From Streptomyces triticisoli (GTDB taxonomy: Bacteria > Actinomycetota > Actinomycetes > Streptomycetales > Streptomycetaceae): a stretch of 64,000 nucleotides of DNA. Shown piece by piece: positions 37,690 through 47,046 of the stretch. Location of the stretch: the NCBI RefSeq assembly GCF_003270085.1, contig NZ_QFDQ01000068.1, forward strand, positions 1 through 64,000. Direction: 5' to 3'. Within the stretch, counting starts at the first letter, position 1. Every line of letters begins with the position of its first letter. Made by a program: the position numbers and the translations under genes. The notes under the pieces are model-generated. The model made no database searches. It worked only from the letters and a program-made list of their open reading frames with translations, and was not told where the DNA came from.

Positions 37690-38489
37690 TGCGGCCGCCG
37701 CCGTCGCGGTGCTGTACGCGCCGGGGCCGGACGTGCTCGCGGCTCTTGCTGGTCTGGAGGCGCCGGGGGCTGTGGGCAGGGTCATGGTCGGGCGGTGCGC
37801 GGCGGCTGCGCGGGGCGTCTGCCGTACCCACAGGCCGATCGCGACCATTACGGCGGAGAACAGGAACCGGCACGCGCCAGCCCCAGTTCAGGAAGGCCTC
37901 GGAGGGCTGCGACGGGTCGGCACCCGCCGTGGACGGCAGCAGCGCGCCGATGATCAGGAAGAGCCCGTTGCCGATGATGAAGCCGAGCGGGGCTCCCAGC
38001 TGGGGGAACGTGCCGTAGAGGGCGCGCTTGTCGCTGGGGGCGTTCTCGGTGGCGACCAGGGCGGGGCCGCTCCACTCGCCGCCGAGTGCGAAACCCTGCG
38101 CGAGCCGCATCAGCACCAGCAGCACGGTGGCGATCCAGCCGGCCTGCGCGTAGGTGGGCAGCACGCCGATGAGGAAGGTGGCGATGCCCATGGTGAGAAG
38201 CGAGGCCACCAGCGTGCCCTTGCGGCCGATCCGGTCGCCGGGGTGTCCGGAAGACGACGGCGCCGATCGGGCGGGCGACCATCGCGGCGCCGAACACCGC
38301 GAAGGACGACAGCAACGCTGTGGTCGGGTCGCTGCTCGGGAAGAAGAGCGCGGGGAAGACCAGGACGGCGGCGGTCGCGTAGATGTAGAAGTCGTAGAAC
38401 TCGATCGTCGTGCCGATGAGGCTCGCGACGAGGACGCGGGACCGCGAGTTGACGGGTGCCTGGGCTGGGCTGGTGGTTGGTGCGGGCAT
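37690..38489 (-). pseudogene. Metabolite:H+ symporter (MHS-type MFS) relic
   Basis: The frame begins MPAPTTSPAQAPVNSRSRVLVASLIGTTIEFYDFYIYATAAVLVFPALFFPSSDP, the MHS family start (ShiA/KgtP-like). A frameshift near 38240 moves the continuation GDRIGRKGTLVASLLTMGIATFLIGVLPTY to another frame. It reaches LRLAQGFALGGEWSGPALVATENAPSDKR and FLNWGWRVP, then loses similarity after a further shift. The C-terminal half is absent. Confidence 0.85.
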
Positions 38490-38689
38490 TTCTTGGTCTT
38501 TCGCACGCGGGCGAAGAACGGTCGCCGGCGGTATGCGCCGACGGTCCGCACGACGGCACGCGTTCCCCTTCGGGAGACGGCTGCGCGAACGGTGCGGGCA
38601 TGGTGACGATGTCAAGAATCTCATTCATCAGTCACCTCATGCCAAGATGTGAGACGAGCCCGGGCTGCCGGGCATTCTGGGAGCGTGCC

Positions 38690-39420
38690 GGCGAACGGTC
38701 CGGCGCGGACCGGGAACAGCCGCAGGCCGTCAAGGACGTCGCGATGGCGGCGGCCAGGTCGACGACTCCGGCGATCATGCCGGCGGTGCGGTCGGCGGGC
38801 GACGTGGGAACGGAGGGCAGGGCCGCCGTCTTGACCGCGTACAGCAGCGCGAAGCTGAGACCGGTACCGGGGCTGAACGCCCCCGCGCTCAGGCCGGGCA
38901 GGAACCCTGGACTCCCCTTGGGGGAAAGGACGATGCCGAGCCCGTTGAGCACGATGTTCGCCGCGTCCTCGAAGCGGACGATCCGCCAGTTCGGCAATCG
39001 CCTCCGGCGACGGAGGACGTGACTTACGGGGCTGCCCATCGGTCCGCCCGCTCGTCCTGGGCGAGTGCCGGGGTCAGTCCGTCACGGCGAGGAGTGCGAC
39101 TCCCGGCCGGTCCATCCGGCCGCGGCGGGTGGCTTGGACTCGGGGGCCAGGGCGGCGACCAGAACGGTGGCGAGGATCGCCACGACGGCCGTCGTCCGGA
39201 AGGCCGACCGGAAGCCGTGGTTGCCGGCGGAAGCCACGGGCCGGGGCGTCGACACCGGCGATGCCGCCGTTGACGGCAGTGATCACGCTCAGCGGGGTGC
39301 CGTACGTCTTCGACTCGGTCGCCTCCACCCCGGCATGATCAGGCAGAGAGGGACGACCGGGCCGGACCACCCTGGATGATGCGGTCGGCGAACAGTACGG
39401 ACTTCCAGGCATTTCAAACT
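38690..39420 (-). pseudogene. Decayed second copy of the uridine-type MFS transporter
   Basis: Leftward fragments match the transporter at 7.8-9.2 kb: KTYGTPLSVITAVNGGIAGVDAPARG against KLYGTLLGVITAFNGGVAGVDALAGG, then after a gap VLNGLGIVLSPKGSPGFLPGLSAGAFSPGTGLSFALLYAVKTA against its C-terminal region. Several frames are used and the middle of the protein is deleted. No regulator, hydrolase or kinase relic accompanies it. Confidence 0.85.
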
Positions 39421-39711
39421 GTGCGCGTTGGTGATTGGTGCGGCAAAGCAGGTCAAAACTTCCATCGCGCATCAACACCAGCCGCCCTGCTGGGGCCCAC
39501 CCGATTGCGGCATGACATAGGTCACGGAGTGTCTGGCTCGATCTTGGAATGCGCAGCCCCCTGCCACTGCTGCACTCCTTGAAGGCTTGCCCTGTTCCAA
39601 GGGCGTGCTGGGCAATGGTGCTCAGCGCGACGGGCCACGGGGGCTGGAGACGACCCGGGCCTTTCTGCCCCTCGTTCCTGGATTGCTGTTGTTGAAAGGT
39701 TTTCCTGCGTC

Positions 39712-41019
39712 ATGCCACTGGCTCTGCTGGCTCTGGCTGTCGTTGCGTTCGGTATCGGTACGACCGAGTTCGTCACGATGGGGCTGCTGCCCCAGATCGC
39801 TGACGGGATCGGCGTGTCCGTGCCGGACGCCGGCAACCTCGTCTCGGCCTACGCGCTCGGTGTTGTCGTCGGCGCACCCGTGCTGACGGGTATCGGCGCG
39901 CGGGTACCCCACAAGCGGCTGCTGCTGTTCCTGTCCGGGCTGTTCGTGGTCGGCAACATCGCGTCCGCGCTTGCTCCCAGTTTCGGCCTGCTGTTCGCCG
40001 CGCGTTTCCTGGCAGGTCTGCCGCACGGGGCGCTGTTCGGTGTGGGCGCCGTCGTGGCCTCCCGGCTGGTCGCCCCCGAACGGGCTGCGCGCGCCGTTTC
40101 GAGGATGTTCCTCGGGCTCACCGTCGCGAACATTGTCGGCGTCCCGGCCGGAACGGCCCTCGGGCAGCAGTTGGGCTGGCGGTCCGCCTACGGCGCGGTC
40201 GCCGTGATCGGCCTTGTCGCGCTCGCCGCGCTGGCACTCTTCGTTCCTCACCAACCGCGCGGCCGGCAGTCCGGAATTCGGCACGAGCTGCGGGCCATGG
40301 GCAACAGGCAGGTCGCGATCGGGCTGGTCACGGCAGTTGTGGGCTTCGGCGGGTTCTTCGCCGTCTACAGCTACCTGGTGCCCATGCTGACGAACCTGAC
40401 GGGCGTCTCCGGCTCCTCGACCACTTTGGTTCTTGCTCTCTACGGCGTCGGCATGACGCTCGGCACACTGATCGCGGGCCCTCTCACGGACCGGGCCCTG
40501 CGCCCGACGCTGTACGCGGGGCACGCTCTGCTCGCCGTGGCACTGGTGGCGTTCTATTTCACCGTCCACAGCACCGTGCCCGCCCTGGTGACGATCACCT
40601 TCATCGGTGCGATGGGTTCCTTCATCACCACGCCCGTCCAGATGCTGCTCATGGCCAAGGCGAAGAACGCTCCCACGATGGCGGCGGCCTCCAACCACTC
40701 CGCCTTCAACCTGGCCAATGCGGGCGGTGCCTGGCTTGGCGGCTTGGCCATCTCGGCAGGCTGGGGCTGGGCCTCGCCCAGCATGGTCGGCGCGGCTCTT
40801 GCCGCGGCAGGCCTCGGCCTGGCCCTCATCGGCGGTCTCATGGACCGAGGCGGCCCCGGCTCCGTGGTGATCACGTCGTCCGGTGCGGAAGCCTCGACGG
40901 GAGCCGGACAGGTCAGGGCAGCCCAAAGCATGGATGAACCTGCTCGCTCCCCCCAGCCTCCGGGAACCGGGAGCAGCGCCCCGGGGCCCCGGCGACCTGA
41001 TGGGCTCGGCCCGGCTTGA
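39712..41019 (+). CDS. MFS exporter, DHA1 family (CmlR/AraJ-like)
   Basis: This 435-residue, 12-helix major facilitator protein begins MPLALLALAVVAFGIGTTEFVTMGLLPQIADGIGVSV. The motif-C-like GLTVANIVGVPAGTALGQQLGWRSAYG and VQMLLMAKAKNAPTMAAASNHSAFNLANAGGAWLGG are typical of the drug or sugar efflux group that includes actinomycete chloramphenicol exporters. Substrate is unknown. The last 55 residues after MDRGGPG are low-complexity and probably read into eroded sequence, so the original stop may have been lost. Upstream 39421-39711 shows no gene. Confidence 0.82.
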   Translation: MPLALLALAVVAFGIGTTEFVTMGLLPQIADGIGVSVPDAGNLVSAYALGVVVGAPVLTGIGARVPHKRLLLFLSGLFVVGNIASALAPSFGLLFAARFLAGLPHGALFGVGAVVASRLVAPERAARAVSRMFLGLTVANIVGVPAGTALGQQLGWRSAYGAVAVIGLVALAALALFVPHQPRGRQSGIRHELRAMGNRQVAIGLVTAVVGFGGFFAVYSYLVPMLTNLTGVSGSSTTLVLALYGVGMTLGTLIAGPLTDRALRPTLYAGHALLAVALVAFYFTVHSTVPALVTITFIGAMGSFITTPVQMLLMAKAKNAPTMAAASNHSAFNLANAGGAWLGGLAISAGWGWASPSMVGAALAAAGLGLALIGGLMDRGGPGSVVITSSGAEASTGAGQVRAAQSMDEPARSPQPPGTGSSAPGPRRPDGLGPA

Positions 41020-41184
41020 AGCACTGTTGGCCGCCCCGGTCGAGAGCCGCACCAACAGAGCCCGGTGCGGGAGCGGCCGGCCGGGGCGGCGGCCGTATCG
41101 ACACCTGCCGGGACGGCCGCCAAGGGGCACGCGGCACGGACCGGCACCCGATGGCCGGTCAACGAATCCCGGGGAACGGCGGTT

Positions 41185-41395
41185 TCCTCCTCCAGGACGG
41201 CGGCAGTGGCCAGGCGGCGTGCGCGGGTGACGACTACGTACCACACGCGCAACGTCTCGTCCGGCGGGATCGCCTGTGGCCCAGCGGCGTACGCTGTCCT
41301 GCTCAGACAGGAGCAGGAGCACTCCGTCGGCTTCGTCGCCCTTGAACTGGTGGACGGCGCTGGTGCGGATTCCGGTGGCGGGGGTGGGCCGGTGG
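41185..41395 (-). pseudogene. UvrD-type helicase C-terminal relic
   Basis: Leftward fragments read GIRTSAVHQFKGDEADGVLLLLSEQDSVRRWATGDPAG and, in another frame, DETLRVWYVVVTRARRLATAAV. These are motifs V-VI of the UvrD_C_2 domain. The ATPase core is missing, and at least one frameshift is present. Confidence 0.75.
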
Positions 41396-41405
41396 GAACG
41401 CCGAG

Positions 41406-41561
41406 GGCCGCGACGCCTTCGCCAAGGCAGTGGCAGAACTGCGCCGGATCGACTACCTCGTAGCCGACGCCAGCACACCCAGCGGCGTCGGGGAGCGCCT
41501 GGTCGTCGACCTCGCTCCTGCACTGGACGCCCAGCTCCTTCCTCGCCCCCGGATCTTCTGA
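41406..41561 (+). pseudogene. Unidentified C-terminal fragment
   Basis: A 51-residue open end reads GRDAFAKAVAELRRIDYLVADASTPSGVGERLVVDLAPALDAQLLPRPRIF before a TGA. The composition is protein-like but there is no start and no family is recognised. It looks like the tail of a gene whose front was lost. Confidence 0.35.
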
Positions 41562-42732
41562 GCCTTCCGGAAACGCCACCAGCATGCCTGAGCGGAACAA
41601 ACAGTTCGGCCTGTACGGCGTTCGCGGCACCAAGGGCCGTGAAGCCGTCGCCCACCCCCAGCTCCGCCTCGCCCGCCCTCCTCGCCGAGGACCTCCGCCG
41701 CCCTGGGAACGGCCCAGCGAGTCCTGTCGGCTCACCCCCGCCCGGGTCCGCCGGGGGTTCCGCCGCCTTTGCGTGAGGGCCACCAGTCCCGCAGGTGCGC
41801 CCAAACCTTCCCGGCGCGGCCCGGATGTTCACCAGGCTCACAGAACCGCAGGCCGGCCCATGTTACGAGCCGGGAAAGACCGTGAAGGAGTCGCAGCCGG
41901 TCGTGTCCCGCCAAAAGCGCCGGTGTTGCACTCCAAGGGACACCATCCGGTTCCCCATCGATTTCAGGGCGGTCGCCGACTCCGAGGAGGTGCCCTGCCA
42001 CACCGGCGTGACGGACTGCAACCCGTGGGCCTCTGAGCCGTTCGACACCGGCCTCAAGACGGGGGTGGGCCGGAGGGAGCGGTTCACCGAGCTGGTGGGC
42101 CGAGCAGCTGAGCTCCGGCATTTTGCCGGCGCTGGCAGCACCCGGAGGGAGGCGCACCCGCCCTCCTGGTCGCAGACCCCCCAGGCCCCTCGGCTGGAGG
42201 CGCAGAAGATCACATCTGTCGGCGGGCCGGCGGCGGTCAAGGTGCCCAGAGACCGCCGTGACGTCGCCCACCACATACGCGAGGCATTCTCGGGTCCTTC
42301 GGCCGGGAGCCTCCTGACGGTCGCGCAGACAGTGGCGGCCCGCACCAGCCAGTACGAGGCCGGTGAGATCAGTGCCGGTGCGGTGGCCGGCAGACTCCCA
42401 CTGACAACCTTCCCGGCGTCCGGACCGTCCCCGGATCCAGCCCGCTGTCCGCCCGCAAGATCACCTGACCCGTCCGTCCCCCTCCCCGGCGGCGCGTGCC
42501 CCGTCGGGAGGGGTTCCCGACATCGCCCGGGGCCCGGGACCCGTCTGGTCGTCCTTTCCGCGCGGGCGGAGGTGAGCCGCACGCTGCCGAGCCCACCGAC
42601 GGCGGCTACCTGGAGCACAGGGGGACTCCCCTCCGTGCCTGGCGCCCGGTGGGCGCGAGGCGACTGCGGCTGCCTCCGGCATCGCATCGCCGGGTGCCCG
42701 GGGGAGAGGCCCGCGGAACGCCACACCGGTCG
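41562..42732. other. About 1.2 kb without a supported gene
   Basis: Several long frames cross the segment, but none has convincing composition, a ribosome site, or a known domain. Short stretches look like eroded coding sequence. I see no terminal repeats or RNA genes. Confidence 0.5.
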
Positions 42733-43434
42733 TCAGGGCATCTCACGCATCCGGCTGATCTCGCTGGTCTGCTGTGCGATCACATCGTTCGCCATCTCCT
42801 CGACCTGTACGTTGTTGCCGTCCGAGAGCACCGAGGTGGCCATGATGATCGCGCCGTCGTGGTGCGTGATCATGAGTTTCAGGAACAGCTCGTCGAAGGC
42901 CGCGCCCCGCGCCGCGCGCAACTGCTTCAGCTGCGCCTCGGTCGCCATGCCGGGCATCGCGGCATGGTCGTGATTGTGCCCCGAGCTCGCGCCGCCACTG
43001 GCGCGCCGCGCCCCGCCGTGGTGCTTCAACCACCCCTTCATGGCGTCGATTTCAGGCCCCTGACCTGCGGCAATACGTGAAGCGATCCGCTTCACGCTGT
43101 CCGACTTCGCCTGGTGCGCGGCGAGTTCGGTCATCTCCAGGGCCTGGCCGTGGTGGATGATCATCATCTGGATGTACTCGAAGTCCGCCGCATTGGGGGA
43201 GTCGTCGGGCATCTCCTTCGCGGCGTCCTCGGCGGGCAGGGTCCGGGCGGGCTCACCGGGCTTGCCGGGAGCGATCACCGAGGGACCGGGCGCGCTCTTC
43301 TTCCCCGGGGCGTCCGCGTCCGAGTCGCACCCGCTGACAGCGAGGGCGGCAAGAGCGAGAGCGGTGACCGCCCGCCACTTGACACGATCAAAGATTTTCA
43401 CGACGAGTGCGTTGCCATCTTCTGATCTGTACAT
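42733..43434 (-). CDS. DUF305-family lipoprotein
   Basis: The protein of about 233 residues has a lipoprotein signal (LALAALAVSGC) and two DUF305 motifs: FEYIQMMIIHHGQALEMTELAAHQAKSDSVKRIASRI and FLKLMITHHDGAIIMATSVLSDGNNVQVEEMANDVIAQQTSEISRM. A Met/His segment (SGHNHDHAAMPGM) lies between. The paired HH motifs suggest a metal-binding ferritin-like fold, possibly for copper (inference). ATG 43434 is one option, GTG 43401 another. It is divergent from the LVIVD protein gene, and the two families commonly occur side by side in Streptomyces. Confidence 0.88.
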   Translation of the reverse strand: MYRSEDGNALVVKIFDRVKWRAVTALALAALAVSGCDSDADAPGKKSAPGPSVIAPGKPGEPARTLPAEDAAKEMPDDSPNAADFEYIQMMIIHHGQALEMTELAAHQAKSDSVKRIASRIAAGQGPEIDAMKGWLKHHGGARRASGGASSGHNHDHAAMPGMATEAQLKQLRAARGAAFDELFLKLMITHHDGAIIMATSVLSDGNNVQVEEMANDVIAQQTSEISRMREMP

Positions 43435-43499
43435 GAAAAAGACGATACTGCCGCTGTCCGTGCACCGTTCCCTTGCGAACGGAGAGCAGGGAGGAAACA

Positions 43500-45002
43500 G
43501 TGAACCTGTTGAACAGTCCCCGAACACGGCGCAGACACCTGGGAGTTGTGGCAGCCGCCACCGGCCTGCTGGCGGCGCTGCTCACGGCAGCTCCGGCCGT
43601 GGCGACGCCCGACCCCGGCGACGCCACCACCGCGCCTCAGCGTGTGTCGAAGAGTGAGGCGACCGAGATCAGCACGGCCATCGCCAAGGGCGAGATACCG
43701 GCGCCGGACGAGATCGTCCACTCCGACAACATCGAACACCTCGCCAACGTCCCCAAGGACGCCCTGCCGGATCTCAACTCCGACCTCGCCTTCCAGGGCA
43801 AGTACGCGTTCGCCGGCAACTACGACGGCTTCCGCATCTTCGACATCAGCAACCCGAAGGCTCCCAGGACGGTCTCCCAGGTGTTGTGCCCGGGGTCGCA
43901 GAACGACATATCCGTCTCCGGGAACCTGCTGTTCCTGTCCACCGACTCCTCACGCAGCGACAACTCCTGCTCGAGCACGACGCAGCCCGCGAGCGAGAAG
44001 TCGTCGTGGGAGGGCATGAAGATCTTCGACATCAGCGACAAGAAGAACCCCAAGTACGTCGCGGCCGTCGAGACCAGCTGCGGCTCACACACGCACTCCC
44101 TCGTCCCCCGCGGCCGCAACGTCTACATCTACGTGTCCTCGTACTCCCCGAGCCCGTCGTTCCCCGACTGCCGGCCCCCGCACGACGGCATCTCGATCGT
44201 CAAGGTGCCGCGCAACGCCCCCGAGAAGGCCGCGGTCGTCAACTTCGCGGTGCTCTTCCCGGGTGACGGCCCCGACGGCGGCGGCAACCCCGGCGCGCCC
44301 ACCAACCCGGGTGTCTCCAAGACGACCGGCTGCCACGACATCACCGTGCTGCCGTCGAAGGACCTGGCCGCCGGTGCCTGCATGGGCGACGGCATCCTGA
44401 TGTCCATCAAGGACCCGGAGCACCCGAAGATCATCGACCGGGTCCAGGACAACGTCAATTTCGCGTTCTGGCACTCGGCGACCTTCAACCAGACCGCGAA
44501 GAAGGTCGTCTTCACCGACGAACTCGGCGGTGGAGGCGCCGCGACCTGCAACGCGGCCATCGGCCCGAACCGCGGTGCCGACGGCATCTACGACATCGTC
44601 GGCAAGGGCGACCGGCGCAAGCTCGTCTTCCGCGGCTACTTCAAGATCCCCCGGCACCAGGCGGACACCGAGAACTGCGTCGCCCACAACGGCTCGCTGA
44701 TCCCGGTCAAGGGCCGCGACATCATGGTCCAGGCCTGGTACCAGGGCGGCGTCTCGGTCTGGGACTTCACCGACTCGGCGAAACCGAAGGAGATCGGCTA
44801 CTTCGAGCGGGGCCCGCTCACCACGGACCTGCTGACCGTGGGCGGCTCCTGGTCCGCGTACTACTACAACGGCTACATCTACTCGAACGACATCGCCAAG
44901 GGCTTCGATGTGCTCAAGCTCAGCGACCGGCGCACCGACCCGGCCCGAGAGATCCGCCTGGACCAGCTGAACGTCCAGACCCAGCCGGACTACTTCGACT
45001 GA
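43500..45002 (+). CDS. Secreted LVIVD-repeat protein
   Basis: This 500-residue exported protein has a signal peptide (HLGVVAAATGLLAALLTAAPAVA). It contains LVIVD-type beta-propeller repeats, for example YDGFRIFDISNPKAPRTVSQV, WEGMKIFDISDKKNPKYVAAVET and GGVSVWDFTDSAKPKEIGYF. Conserved His/Cys residues (CGSHTHSLV, TGCHDITV, WHSATFN) may bind a metal. The GTG at 43500 follows a strong GGGAGG site with ideal spacing. Function is unknown. Its partner is the divergent DUF305 lipoprotein, 65 bases away. Confidence 0.88.
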   Translation: MNLLNSPRTRRRHLGVVAAATGLLAALLTAAPAVATPDPGDATTAPQRVSKSEATEISTAIAKGEIPAPDEIVHSDNIEHLANVPKDALPDLNSDLAFQGKYAFAGNYDGFRIFDISNPKAPRTVSQVLCPGSQNDISVSGNLLFLSTDSSRSDNSCSSTTQPASEKSSWEGMKIFDISDKKNPKYVAAVETSCGSHTHSLVPRGRNVYIYVSSYSPSPSFPDCRPPHDGISIVKVPRNAPEKAAVVNFAVLFPGDGPDGGGNPGAPTNPGVSKTTGCHDITVLPSKDLAAGACMGDGILMSIKDPEHPKIIDRVQDNVNFAFWHSATFNQTAKKVVFTDELGGGGAATCNAAIGPNRGADGIYDIVGKGDRRKLVFRGYFKIPRHQADTENCVAHNGSLIPVKGRDIMVQAWYQGGVSVWDFTDSAKPKEIGYFERGPLTTDLLTVGGSWSAYYYNGYIYSNDIAKGFDVLKLSDRRTDPAREIRLDQLNVQTQPDYFD

Positions 45003-45068
45003 CACGGCAAAGGCATGCCGGGCTCCGGGCCCAGGAACCCGGAGGCGCGGGCAAGCGCCATGGCACCG

Positions 45069-45100
45069 GTCCCGCCGGGCGGCTCACCGCCCGGCGGGAC
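45069..45100 (+). terminator. Terminator of the LVIVD gene
   Basis: Perfect 14-bp arms GTCCCGCCGGGCGG / CCGCCCGGCGGGAC with a CTCA loop lie 66 bases after the stop codon. Confidence 0.8.
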
Positions 45101-45159
45101 GCCCGGCTCCCGGTCCAGACCGAAGCGGTGGATGATCCCGCCGACTCCGCTCAGTACCA

Positions 45160-45646
45160 GGCGAGTGCTCGGGGGAACAGTTCGCCTTGTCCCGTACTCC
45201 CGCGGTCCACTTGGGGTCGGCCATGCCGGTGCGGGCCCGGCGCACTGCACGGGCAACCGCGGTGACGGCCTCGTCCTGGCCGACGACGCACTGGTGCAGG
45301 TGCTCCTCCAGCTTCATAAGCCGGTCGCGTTCCTCCAGGGTGAGCCGGGCGACGGGCATGCGGGTGGCGCGGGAGGCGACCTCGGCGATGTCCTCGGCCG
45401 TGACCTTGGGCTCTTCCGTGCGTCCCGGCTCTGTTCCTGGGCGACGGCCAGGTCGTCCTGGGCCTACTTGACCCGATCACGCAGGTTCTTGGCGCGGTCG
45501 TAGTCCTCCTCGGCGACGGCCTGGTCCTTTTCCCGGCGCAGTGCCGCCAGGCGGTCTTCCAGCTCACGTGTGTCGGCCGGAGCTGTCCTGGCGCGCAGCC
45601 GAACCCGGGCGGCGGCCGGGATGCTGGTCATCCAGGGCTGATCCAC
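45160..45646 (-). pseudogene. ClpC/ClpA-type ATPase relic
   Basis: The leftward fragments are LEDRLAALRREKDQAVAEEDYDRAKNLRDRVK (the UVR-like middle domain), then TRMPVARLTLEERDRLMKLEEHLHQCVVGQDEAVTAVARAVRRARTGMADP (start of the second AAA domain). Frameshifts separate them. The N-domain, both Walker motifs and the C-terminus are missing. It is a remnant of a Hsp100 chaperone paralogue. Confidence 0.8.
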
Positions 45647-45657
45647 AGGTACTGAGC

Positions 45658-45810
45658 ATGGCTCCCGTCATCGCCCTGTTGATCGCTGCCATCGGCTCCG
45701 GCCGACTCGCCGTCGACCGGTTCTTCCGCTGAGGTACCGGCGGCTGGGCCGAAGCCGCCTTCGCCCTCGGACTCGGCGATATCGGTGCCGCCGTCACGCT
45801 GAGTCTCTGA
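45658..45810 (+). pseudogene. DoxX C-terminal relic
   Basis: The reading IGSGRLAVDRFFR, a stop codon, then GTGGWAEAAFALGLGDIGAAVTLSL aligns with the DoxX C-terminus at 33.66-33.80 kb (IGPGRLAVDRLFRWGAGGWKEAAFALGLG...). The stop replaces the Trp codon (TGA for TGG), and the first three helices are gone. Confidence 0.85.
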
Positions 45811-46091
45811 CGGCATTCCGGCAGGCCGTGCCACATGGTCCTCCGCCAAAACGGCAATCCAAAAAGGCGCCGCTTACGTAACCGAAGTACGGCTACACCT
45901 GGGGATACGTCCCTGGTCGGCTGGTTCCCGCGCAGCGGGGATCTTGGATGCGAGACGTGCTCCTCGAACGTGCGGGGCGACGCCCACGACCGTGCCGCTC
46001 CCCTGCGGCCGCGGTCATCCATTTCGTGCCGCCAAGACCGCGCCGGCCGGGTCACACGGGCCGACGCGGCAGAAGGAAGAATGCATTCATC

Positions 46092-46364
46092 ATGCGAGCA
46101 AAAGGCGCTATGCGTCTCGTCGCGACGTCGGCCGCCGTTCTGATGGCCGGCGGCGCTGCGATCGGCGCGGCTGGCACGGCCGCAGCAGCAGCCCCTGCCG
46201 TGCACACCCATGTGACCACCAGTCGGTGCTTCGGCGACGACTGGCGCTGCTTTGACCATGGCGGGTTCCGCTTCGATGACGACTTCGACCACGGCGGGTT
46301 CCGCTTCCACCACCACTTCCACCACCGCTTCGACCGCGGCCCCGTCGTGATCATCGTGCGCTAG
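46092..46364 (+). CDS. Small secreted His/Phe/Asp-rich protein
   Basis: This 90-residue product has a classical signal peptide (MRLVATSAAVLMAGGAAIGAAGTAAAAA) and a mature part of about 55 residues. The mature region has two cysteines (46 and 53), then near-repeats FDHGGFRFDDD and FDHGGFRFHHHFHHRFDRG, ending in PVVIIVR. The dense His/Asp pattern suggests metal or surface binding, which is inference. No family is recognised. A GAAGGAAG ribosome site precedes the ATG, and a strong terminator follows. Confidence 0.72.
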   Translation: MRAKGAMRLVATSAAVLMAGGAAIGAAGTAAAAAPAVHTHVTTSRCFGDDWRCFDHGGFRFDDDFDHGGFRFHHHFHHRFDRGPVVIIVR

Positions 46365-46384
46365 TAGCGGTCGCCGCTGGAACT

Positions 46385-46419
46385 CAAGGGGGCGCGCTCA
46401 TCGCGGGCGCGCCCCCTTG
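46385..46419 (+). terminator. Terminator of the His-rich protein gene
   Basis: CAAGGGGGCGCGC pairs perfectly with GCGCGCCCCCTTG across a 9-base loop, 20 bases after the stop. Confidence 0.85.
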
Positions 46420-46655
46420 TCGAAGAAGATCAGTAGGCGTGCCGGTCCTGCTTCCCCGTAATGCGCCGTTTGTCCAGGAGCAGCAGCGGCCAGGCTCGTG
46501 GCCGCCCCCCAGCGCTTGGGCCGCTCGTGTACGTGTGGCCGACCGGGCAAACCAGGCGGTACGGGGTGGAACGGCTGGTGGCTCCTTCCGCTGCAGGAGC
46601 CGGAGCATGCCCACGATCAAGGGCTGTTTCCAGGCATGAACGAAGGAATAGCAGC

Positions 46656-46860
46656 ATGGCCAGCGGCACCGTGAAGTGGTTCAACCCCGAAAAAGGGTTA
46701 TGGCTTCATCGCCCAGGACAACGGAGGTCCGGACGTCTTCGCCCGCTACTCCGAAATCCAGGGCGACGGCTACCGTCAGCTGACCGAGGGCGAGCACGTC
46801 ACCTTCGGCATCGCCCAGGGACAGAAGGGCCCGCAGGCACAAAACATCGTCCGGGGCTGA
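46656..46860 (+). pseudogene. Cold-shock protein (CspA family) with one-base frameshift
   Basis: The reading MASGTVKWFNPEK is followed by a run of five A (46690-46694). Dropping one A restores EKGYGFIAQDNGGPDVFARYSEIQGDGYRQLTEGEHVTFGIAQGQKGPQAQNIVRG, a full 67-residue cold-shock protein with RNP1-like KGYGFI and RNP2-like DVFAR (normally DVFVH). Everything else is intact. The defect may be a real mutation or a homopolymer sequencing error; if an error, the gene is functional. GAAGGAATAG upstream is a plausible ribosome site. Confidence 0.85.
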
Positions 46861-47046
46861 CCGCTCACGGTGATGCAAGGCGGGTTGCCGGAACAGGCAG
46901 CCCGCCTCTTTTGTGCGGGGAGACAATCGAATGCAGGCCGTGAGCTGGAGATCGGCCGCGCCCTGCGCGCCTGACCACGGCCGCACGCGCCCGTGACATG
47001 CCCTCGGATGGCCCATCCGGCAGCCAGAAAGCTGTCTGATTATAAC

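Noticed and set aside
34841-38551. 1236-codon minus-strand open frame
   Set aside because: It spans the antisense of the acyl-CoA synthetase and runs into the transporter relic; no domain is recognisable over most of it, as expected for high-GC antisense frames.
39622-41841. 739-codon minus-strand frame opposite the MFS exporter
   Set aside because: It is mainly shadow of the exporter. Only the piece at 41185-41395 has real UvrD motifs and was reported as a relic.
41562-42732. Possible genes in the 392-codon plus frame or 287-codon minus frame
   Set aside because: Composition is not gene-like, no ribosome site or domain is seen, and the frames look like shadows of eroded sequence.
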